From contig OY757010.1 of the NCBI GenBank assembly GCA_963580285.1, positions 68,036,406 to 68,100,405 on the forward strand: DNA of 64,000 nucleotides. The letters are read 5' to 3'. The position numbers were made by a program, and so were the translations under genes. The stretch is from Lucinisca nassula. Lineage: Eukaryota; Mollusca; Bivalvia; Lucinida; Lucinidae. The notes beneath the pieces were generated by a model. The model was not told the DNA's origin. It saw nothing but the letters and a program-made list of their open reading frames with translations, and did not search any database. Positions 59,601 to 64,000 of the stretch are shown here, in pieces (position 1 is the stretch's first letter; every line of letters begins with the position of its first letter).

Positions 59601-59894
59601 TCTGGGCTTCTGTCTTCTGGCACTGTATATCCGTGCAAGGATGTATACCACTGTACCATGGAGATATTTGGCACTGACGAAACCAGTCTAGATAAACATA
59701 TTGCCGCACACCTGAGGATCATCAAGAGAGAAGCAGTCGGGTTTACACGGATTGGTTTTTATATAGACAAAAACTTTTCTTCTGAATTAATTGATACCAT
59801 ATTTGCCAAGTATGGCGTAGTACGATCGAAAGAAGATCAGGAAATGTCTAAAGCTTACATTGAAGTCATGCTAGTGTATGAAAAGAAATTGTAA
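47496..59894 (+). CDS. GNAT acetyltransferase, NAT16/histidine N-acetyltransferase-like, three exons
   Basis: Exons 47496-47657, 57559-57789 and 59340-59894 join in phase 0 with GT-AG borders (948 nt, 315 residues). The N-terminus 'FCVREATADDRDGVICIRD' followed by '..YGGSDYLPTYY' is the hallmark of the NAT16/HISAT family. The acyl-CoA loop appears as 'R..ADYEGQGLYGYLDK' at residues ~75-91. The C-terminal half (FGTDE, AHLR..K, IGFYIDKNF) fits the second fold of these enzymes. Known members acetylate histidine or related small molecules with acetyl-CoA; the substrate here is inferred only by resemblance. The start ATG has a good context (aaacATGG). Intron 1 is 9.9 kb and packed with transposons; intron 2 is 1.55 kb. 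Confidence 0.85.
47700..47995. repeat. ~160-bp tandem unit, two copies, in intron 1
   Basis: Both units start 'aaacattcttgt(a/g)cgct' with 'ataactc(a/g)gtaac(c/a)att', preceded by 'gtccgtgcgtccgtccgt'. The second unit is interrupted by the 7.9-kb TIR segment. Confidence 0.65.
48738..49012 (-). mobile_element. SINE-like element S1, diverged
   Basis: 'tttgatttgaggtgttacgg' to 'gtctccgatggacat'. Older than most S1 copies. No clear duplication. Confidence 0.75.
49185..49425 (+). pseudogene. Tc1-like transposase C-terminal fragment
   Basis: Reads 'WPAFSPDLNPIENLCDQLGK', then 'HEELDNLAQDQIQRLIRSMR' and 'RRCQATLDG'. This includes the third catalytic region of the Tc1 DDE domain (DLNPIEN) and the conserved tail, with no stop inside. 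The rest of the transposase is absent. Better preserved than the fragment at 5912-6138. Confidence 0.9.
49497..50062. mobile_element. R560 dispersed repeat, full copy
   Basis: Matches 5105-5716 almost throughout, from 'agtagaagtaaaacaaagat' to 'aataagcctttacgttgg', with a shorter G-run (49770-49776). Confidence 0.8.
50470..51660. repeat. ~150-bp tandem-core element with S1 nested
   Basis: About six units with 'attggaaggggagataacta', 'cacccagagttgt', 'gcgcatgaca' and 'gagttatggccatcac'. The right edge is 'aaggacgaacggacggacgg' and 'ctattaggtctgggtataat'. Non-coding. Confidence 0.7.
50786..51094 (+). mobile_element. SINE-like element S1, full length
   Basis: Perfect 11-bp duplication caagtgacatc at 50775-50785 and 51095-51105, inside the tandem-core element. 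Confidence 0.92.
51661..52225. other. No gene recognised
   Basis: Two ORFs of ~60 codons without motif. Part of the interior of the 7.9-kb TIR segment. Confidence 0.4.
52229..52435 (+). mobile_element. tRNA-headed SINE S4
   Basis: 'cctccgtgggcttgtggata' (box A like) and 'agttcgaagctcggtcggg' (box B), with a body and an (AAAT)n-type tail. A head-only relative lies at 28730-28775. Confidence 0.65.
52521..54027. mobile_element. 1.5-kb TIR element with GTCATTTCCGTAAC motifs
   Basis: Ends GGGTCATTCcAAAATAAATG and, inverted, GGGTCATTCttAAAATAATG. It has split an S2 SINE with AAC repeated on both sides (52518-52520, 54028-54030). Subterminal motifs 'gtcatttccgtaac' or its inverse occur at ~53100, 53262, 53277, 53294, 53442, 53455, 53482 and 53824. 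The interior is AT-rich, without transposase. A 3-bp duplication is used by several superfamilies, so the class stays open. Confidence 0.8.
54174..54473 (-). mobile_element. SINE-like element S1 nested in S2
   Basis: 12-bp duplication with one mismatch (agcggaagggag / agcggatgggag) at 54162-54173 and 54474-54485. Confidence 0.9.
54679..54945 (-). mobile_element. SINE-like element S1, 5'-truncated
   Basis: Perfect duplication ttaagcgaatg at 54668-54678 and 54946-54956. Stops after 'gcatcatgcag', lacking the first ~40 bp of S1. Confidence 0.9.
55434..55886. mobile_element. 453-bp foldback insertion in right TIR
   Basis: Separates 'cgatcgtccact' from 'gtacaaatcgc', which are contiguous in the left TIR. 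The centre 55728-55877 is an imperfect palindrome: 'aacttgatctg' with 'cagatcaagtt', and 'tggatgtttcc' with 'ggaaacatcca'. It contains several GTATCAC motifs. Confidence 0.7.
55945..56340. other. No gene recognised, intron 1 continuation
   Basis: AT-rich, with 'atgttattttcacagt'-like short dyads around 56000-56055 and no coding signal. Confidence 0.4.
56343..56512. repeat. MITE-A right half, partly duplicated
   Basis: 'tttgagcagaaataagaaaa' occurs twice (56358 and 56424), the palindrome's left arm is lost, and the right end is 'ataagcgtgtttgcgtaatgg'. Confidence 0.6.
56669..56960 (-). mobile_element. SINE-like element S1
   Basis: 'ttgttttgtttgatttaagg' to 'gccccgatgggcgggggcg'. Flanks resemble each other (ttatcaaaaattgtc / ttatcaattgtc). 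Confidence 0.85.
57193..57258. repeat. Perfect hairpin in intron 1
   Basis: 'gggactgttcaaaagtggtc' and its exact inverse around 'tgacaga'. A third copy of 'aaaagtggtctc' follows. The gene 2 intron transcript could form this stem. Confidence 0.75.
57375..57542 (+). mobile_element. tRNA-derived SINE S5 next to the exon 2 acceptor
   Basis: The head is 'gtctccgtggtgtagtggtt' and 'gcaggatcgatcccgggc' with a TGT anticodon position (Thr-like). The tail is '(actc)n'. Short duplication tgatgttt at 57367-57374 and 57543-57550. Ends 16 bp before exon 2. Confidence 0.82.
57559..57789 (+). CDS. GNAT gene, exon 2 (acyl-CoA site)
   Basis: 77 codons, from VGFCAGHIVDEGETV to SVNKLILRK. The acceptor is ttttcatatag with a weak pyrimidine tract; the donor is GTAAGT. 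Carries the EGQGLYG pyrophosphate-binding loop. Confidence 0.88.
58095..58238. repeat. Foldback element in intron 2
   Basis: 'gctgtgaggggtggatag' pairs with 'catccacccctcacac', and 'gggatcactgtc' with 'gacagtgaccct'. The arms are ~55 bp. Confidence 0.7.
58258..58400. repeat. MITE-B left half in intron 2
   Basis: 'aaatccgtgaaatgaacacc' (inverse of the right end at 62995-63010), then 'ataggttgtgggtactcgtt'. Cut in the palindrome by SINE S6. Confidence 0.6.
58401..58590 (+). mobile_element. tRNA-headed SINE S6
   Basis: Head-like 'gagttaattggtaagtctc' and box B-like 'ggggttcgagcctcgctt'. The body shares 'acctctgatattcgattgg' with 9290-9310. Tail 'ccataaaaccaaacaaaa'. Confidence 0.6.
58846..58995. 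repeat. MITE-A left half in intron 2
   Basis: 'gtcacgaaaacatgactata' to 'actcgttagaactgcctcga', then broken by a truncated S1. Confidence 0.65.
59000..59118 (+). mobile_element. SINE-like element S1, 3' part only
   Basis: 'gggcttaagatgtcatttca' to 'aactcaaacaaacaaaaaat'. Confidence 0.8.
59124..59265. repeat. Hairpin MITE-B-type, 74 bp before exon 3
   Basis: 'ttgtaagtactcgttagaac' and 'acgagcaccctcaacctacg' arms around 'cgcttcaaaggaggcg'. Confidence 0.65.
59340..59894 (+). CDS. GNAT gene, exon 3 (C-terminal half)
   Basis: 184 codons plus TAA. The acceptor is tttatttttcag. Begins KIWFYSLETQNL. An ATG-initiated ORF upstream of the acceptor (59274) is intronic. Confidence 0.85.
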   Translation, partial: KIWFYSLETQNLQLDPTLESTASGLVSVSEDLLTKYVTSETLRHYLFPDSRIVIDYVPFKLLQSNVRFMKGPESFTNIFSDVSNVGHSGLLSSGTVYPCKDVYHCTMEIFGTDETSLDKHIAAHLRIIKREAVGFTRIGFYIDKNFSSELIDTIFAKYGVVRSKEDQEMSKAYIEVMLVYEKKL

Positions 59895-59969
59895 CCTGAA
59901 AATAGCGGTACTCGGCCATGGACAGACAATTGGTACTCTTTGTGTCAACGAAGTCCTGCTTGCATAAAG

Positions 59970-60393
59970 CAGGGGAACAGATAGGCAGGGTATTTGTGTA
60001 AATACCCAATTAAGTTTAAAGAATACCCAATTAAAAAAAGTTGAAGGGTAACAAAACTCATATTAAAATCAAAGATACCCAAATGTTAATGACATACTTG
60101 CGTATAATTGCTATAGAGTTGAAACTTTCAGATACCTACATGTGTAATAACCTGCACATAGTTGTCATTCATTATTTTTGCCTTTTGAGTTGTGTGCTTT
60201 TTACAAATCCACAAGTGATGTACAGAATCCTCTGTCAAGTTGTATGTTATCAGCTTCAACAATGAGTACAGATGTACATTATATCTGGTGGTTAACCAAA
60301 CATGACATACCCAGTCATCTCTTCAGATACCCAATTAAAGTTGAATATTTTGGGTATTACTCAATTCCATACGAAAGCCTATCTGTTCCTCTG
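59970..60393. mobile_element. 424-bp MITE in the GNAT 3' UTR
   Basis: Terminal repeats caggggaacagataggc and its inverse (one mismatch), flanked by a perfect 6-bp duplication ataaag (59964-59969, 60394-60399). Subterminal 'gatacccaattaa'-type motifs occur in both halves. Lies between the stop codon and the AATAAA. Confidence 0.85.
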
Positions 60394-60461
60394 ATAAAGT
60401 AAAACTATACTCGGATATTTTAGTGATAACCAGTGTACCCGCTTTCGATGTAATAGTCGTA

Positions 60462-60467
60462 AATAAA
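60462..60467 (+). promoter_or_regulatory. Candidate poly(A) signal AATAAA
   Basis: 568 nt after the GNAT stop codon, beyond the MITE. It is the first clear AATAAA downstream. Confidence 0.5.
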
Positions 60468-60538
60468 TGCTTAGCACCCTGGGTAAAATTTTTTTCAGCA
60501 GATGACATTATGAAATATTTCTCTTATTTTTAGAACAG

Positions 60539-60621
60539 CTTTTGACATTTCATGCAAATTGTCTCCATTGGAGACAATTTACAAATGAAGGAAATTTACA
60601 TGAAATGTCAAAACTTGGGAT
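60539..60621. repeat. Hairpin
   Basis: 'tttgacatttcatgcaaatt' pairs with 'catgaaatgtcaaaa', with an inner 'gtctccattggagac' stem. Confidence 0.7.
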
Positions 60622-61000
60622 GAGTTGCAATAGGCGAGCGCTACAGAGCGCTTAGTAGCGCTTCGCTACGCAAAGATGCGTTTCCAAAAAGCGCTTTGTA
60701 ACAGTGTTTGGAGCTGCCTCGTTCTCTGAAATTGAACGTTGCATAGCAACCAGACGAAACAAAATGGCGGCGATATTTTCAGTCTCCGTTTTAAGCGATT
60801 ATATGATTTTTTTTTCTCTATTTGAACGAGGTACATTGTGCAAAAATGACAACAGACAACAAAACCAACCACTGAAGCAAGCACCGCATTTTTCCCAAGA
60901 ATTTATCGGTTTGAAAATCGTTCAATTTTGGCAGATATTTTAGAAAACGCCTCCATCAAGCTATAAAGCGCTACAACAAAGCGCTCGCCTGTTGCAACTC
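60622..61000. mobile_element. 379-bp MITE, GAGTTGCAA termini
   Basis: 'gagttgcaataggcgagcgc' and its inverse 'gcgctcgcctgttgcaactc' bound the element. Several AGCGCTT motifs lie within both ends. No clear duplication. A 79-codon ORF inside is not recognised. Confidence 0.75.
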
Positions 61001-61460
61001 TCCCCTTTTCTCAGGGAAAACTAAGAAAAATATAATCAATTTATCGTCTGCGGAATTAGCCAAGAGGTAGACTATCATATCATATCATATCGGATATCAT
61101 ATTTTAAAGTTAATAAGTAATATTCTTCTATATTTATTTTTACTCCTTTTTCCCTCTCTGATAGCAACTTGTTGATGTCTGAGACAAGATTAAAGTCTTA
61201 CAAGGTTTCATATTTGATAAAAACACACAGGAAGGTTGGTCTTTAGTCAATATGACATCAAGGTCTAGGAGCTAGACTAGCCAAGAGGGTGATAAGGGTT
61301 AAATCTGATAGGTCAGAGCATGAGAAAAGGGTAATTTTGGGTTATCGAAATTTATGGGTTTACCAATTCAGTATAAAACGTACCTTAGAAAAACATACGT
61401 TCGAGCACATTCATTTGCACAGTCAAGACTTCGTATATGACCCTCTTCTACACCCAACGA
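61001..61460. other. No gene recognised
   Basis: Short (ATCAT)n tract at 61073-61101. Otherwise unremarkable. Confidence 0.45.
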
Positions 61461-61466
61461 CTATAA

Positions 61467-61770
61467 AAAGTAGAAGTAAAACAAAGATCAGGAATCGATA
61501 CAATTAACTTACTCCACCCATCAAAGACACCAAAGGGAAAGAAACACAAACATGAAGCGACCAGACCATAATGGGAACCTAAACAAAGGAAGGCCATAGG
61601 GACAGTTACTTTCCCACAAAATGGCCAAATGGCCATCCAAAATAAAAAAGACACAAGTGATACACACAGTAAGTAACAAACAACAACATAAATAGACCGC
61701 CACAGAAGAACCCCTCGGAACGGTCAGTGGAAATAATTCCGATGGGGGGCTTAAACAAAGGTAATATTCT
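61467..61770. repeat. R560 left half
   Basis: Starts 'agtagaagtaaaacaaagat' and stops at the short G-run (61744-61749). Joined directly to a small hairpin (61770-61833: 'taatattctacttttgtat' with its inverse). Confidence 0.7.
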
Positions 61771-61944
61771 ACTTTTGTATCTCGTGAGTTGTAATTGCCT
61801 TTATCGAATTGATACAAAAGTAGAATATTACCTTTATTTCGATTTATTCAACATCACGTTTTATTATTTCGGTGAACATTATTTCGCATATGCATATGTT
61901 TGCATTCCGAGATGGATTACTATACGGGATGTCGTTTTACTATT

Positions 61945-62645
61945 TAATCCATATTTATAGATATGCATAATTCGATTTATGGATATCCATAATTCCAATT
62001 ATGGATATCCATAAATCAGCCGAATAATGGATATCCATAAATCACATAATAGATATCCATAAATCGAATTATGGATTCGATTTATGAATATCATTAATTC
62101 AGAGCAATTTATGGATATCCATAATTCGAATGATGGATATCACTAATTCCAATTTTGGATATCAATAAATCAAATATGGATATTATTTATACCGCTGATT
62201 TATGGATCTTTGGATAGCTATAAATCGGGCTGAATTATGGATATCCATATTTCGAATTATGGATATCCATAATTCATCGCAAAAACCTTTGGTTTCAGTC
62301 ATTATTTAGTGTATTTTGCCAAGACGAATTATGGATACCCATAAATCGAAATATAGATATCCATTAATGGACGGCCTAATAATGAATAACCAAAATTCGA
62401 ATTAATGATATCAATTATTCGATTCATAGATATCCATACATCGATCTTCATTACGGATATCCACAAATCGAATTATGGATATCAATTATTTGATTCATAG
62501 ATATCCATAATTCGAATCATAGATATCCATAAATCGAATCATAGATATCCATAAATCGAATAATGGATATCCATAATTCGAATTATGGATTTCATTAATT
62601 CGAATTATGGATATCCATAAATAATTATGGATATCTATATATAGG
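61945..62645. repeat. ~20-22-bp ATGGATATCCAT minisatellite
   Basis: Over 25 variable units of palindromic 'atggatatccat' joined by 'aattcgaatt' or 'aaatcg'. Like the 21-bp array at 21424, each unit is self-complementary. Confidence 0.9.
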
Positions 62646-62799
62646 GAATGAATAGTAAAAGGGCGCCCCATATTACTACACCGTACAAACAGCGCTACAA
62701 GAAAAAAGTCAAAATAAGCTTAAAATGAAAAAGACAACAAATGCAAAACCAAGTTGAGTCTTATGTGCTTCTAAAGCAGCCAAACAAATGCGAATTTTC

Positions 62800-63035
62800 A
62801 CATTACAAATCCGTGTGACATAGAGCATTCTTTCATATCGCCAATCGGTTTAGATTGTGGGTGCTCGTTAGAACCGCCTCATTGAGGTGGTTCTAACGAG
62901 TACCCACAACCTATATCTTGGAGCAGAAATGAGGAAATATTGTAAACCCCCTTAAACCCTAGTTTTCTCTATATAAAGAGGTGTTTAGGGGGTGTTCATT
63001 TCACGGACTTGTTATCGTGATGAGTATGCGGTTTA
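62800..63035. repeat. MITE-B copy
   Basis: Palindrome 62853-62909 around 'ccgcctcattgaggtgg', then 'ttggagcagaaatgagg', 'aaacccccttaaaccctag', and right end 'ggtgttcatttcacggactt'. Confidence 0.65.
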
Positions 63036-63118
63036 AGCAGTGTTCATGCGAATAAGTTAAGATAGCTGATATAAGAATTGCCAGCCTGTGAAAATGACAT
63101 TGTTAATCTGGTATGCAA

Positions 63119-63904
63119 ACAAGAGGGCCATGGTGGACCTGGATCGCTCACCTGATCCATAGGGTAACAAGTGGGCCCAGAGGCGAGCCATTATGAAGGT
63201 TAAGTGTCATACCAAATATCAAAGACCAGAACCTTCTGGTTTCAGACAAGAAGATTTTTAAAGGTTTTCCTTATATAAGTCTATATAACATCTGCAGGCC
63301 CCGGGGCGGGGCCATTTTGGCTCCAGGGCTATAATTTGAACAATCTTGGTAGAAATCCACAAGACAAAGCTTCATACTAAATTTCAAAGACCTAGGCCTT
63401 CTGGTTTCAGCATCACGAAAACACGCCTATATAATTTTGACCCCCTTGAACCCAACTTTTTTATAGTAAAACTGGGGTTTCCGGTAAGGTATACCTTATT
63501 TTTCTTATTTCTGCTCTAAAATATAGATTGTGGGTACTCGTTAGAACCGCCTCGATGATGCGGTTCTAACGAGTGCCCACAATCTATATTTGAGCAGAAA
63601 TAAGAAAAATATCACAATGTTTCATCATAAAATTTTCATTTTTTCGGCGATAAAGGTGGATATGTATTTGTATAGGCGTGTTTGCGTAATGGACAAGAAG
63701 ATTTTCAAAGGTTTTCGCAATAAAAGTCTATGTAAAACAAGTGGGCACCAGGCAGGGCCCAATTTTATACCCAGGGCTATAATTTCAACAATCTTGGCAG
63801 GGGTCGACTAGACATAGCTTCATACCAAATACCAAAGACCTGAGCCTTCTGGTTTCAGACAAGAAGATTTTTAAATGTTACGCAAATATATGTCTATGTA
63901 AAAC
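63119..63904. mobile_element. Tandem-core element (~185-bp units), inverted end
   Basis: Left end 'aacaagagggccatggtgg' then 'atcgctcacctgatcc', the inverse of the right end at 36000-36030. Three units with 'ccttctggtttcagacaaga' and 'agggctataattt'. The second unit is split by MITE-A. Confidence 0.7.
63411..63691. mobile_element. MITE-A, complete reference copy
   Basis: 281 bp from 'catcacgaaaacacgcctat' to 'ataggcgtgtttgcgtaatg'. The palindrome 63525-63591 is centred on 'gcctcgatgatgcgg'. The uninterrupted host sequence exists at 63236-63251 and 63848-63865, so both ends are defined to within one base. Confidence 0.9.
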
Positions 63905-64000
63905 CGGTTTCCAGTCATTTCACACCCTAGTCATTTCGTACCCTAGTCATTTCATACCATTTTGGTCATTTCGTACCTGTTTTTGGTCATTTCGTACCTA
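63905..64000. repeat. GTCATTTCGTACC minisatellite (window edge)
   Basis: Five units of 'gtcatttcgtaccctа'-like sequence (spacers 'ctagtcatttc', 'attttggtcatttc'), continuing past the window. May be the subterminal part of another element. Confidence 0.75.

Overview
This is a eukaryotic nuclear window, most likely from a mollusc and probably a bivalve. The reasons are spliced genes with GT-AG introns, about 65% A+T background, several tRNA-derived SINE families whose 3' ends share a GTTAAAC-type domain, many hairpin MITEs, and tandem-array elements full of 'ccttgacctttgac' units and 'gtccgtccgtccgt' edges. The species cannot be named from the sequence alone.

Only two host genes are supported, both on the + strand. 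Gene 1 (11218-21281, six exons) joins in phase into 521 codons. It encodes a 12-helix major facilitator protein of the monocarboxylate transporter (MCT/SLC16) type. Gene 2 (47496-59894, three exons) joins in phase into 315 codons. It encodes a GNAT acetyltransferase resembling NAT16/histidine N-acetyltransferase, with the acyl-CoA loop in exon 2 and a poly(A) signal at 60462. The two genes show no functional link; they are simply neighbours about 26 kb apart.

Everything else is repetitive or unassigned. Region 1-11 kb holds a near-perfect type I hammerhead ribozyme (948-993), a broken LINE with a C-terminal zinc-finger-like tail (4159-5909, itself hit by a SINE and another repeat), a Tc1 transposase scrap, and a piggyBac-like MITE with TTAA ends. 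Gene 1's introns hold SINEs, hairpins and a 1.06-kb foldback. Its likely 3' UTR holds a self-complementary 21-bp minisatellite. Region 22-33 kb has a 36-bp minisatellite open on both strands, a second LINE relic with the FADD catalytic box, and a 1.3-kb inverted-repeat element. Region 33-47 kb is dominated by elements built around 120-160-bp tandem cores and a 4.3-kb segment with inverted ends.

Gene 2's 9.9-kb first intron is almost entirely one nest of transposons. A segment of about 7.9 kb has 80-bp inverted termini. It contains a SINE that was split by a 1.5-kb TIR element (3-bp duplication) and by a second SINE, plus other insertions. Gene 2 also carries a MITE in its 3' UTR, and a SINE ends only 16 bp before its exon 2.

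Working names used below: S1, ~300-bp SINE-like family with (CAAA)n tail; S2, tRNA-headed SINE with the same type of tail; S3, tRNA-headed SINE with (CA)n tail; S4-S6, other tRNA-headed SINEs; MITE-A/B/D/E, hairpin families; R560, a ~600-bp dispersed repeat. These names are local and do not refer to any database.
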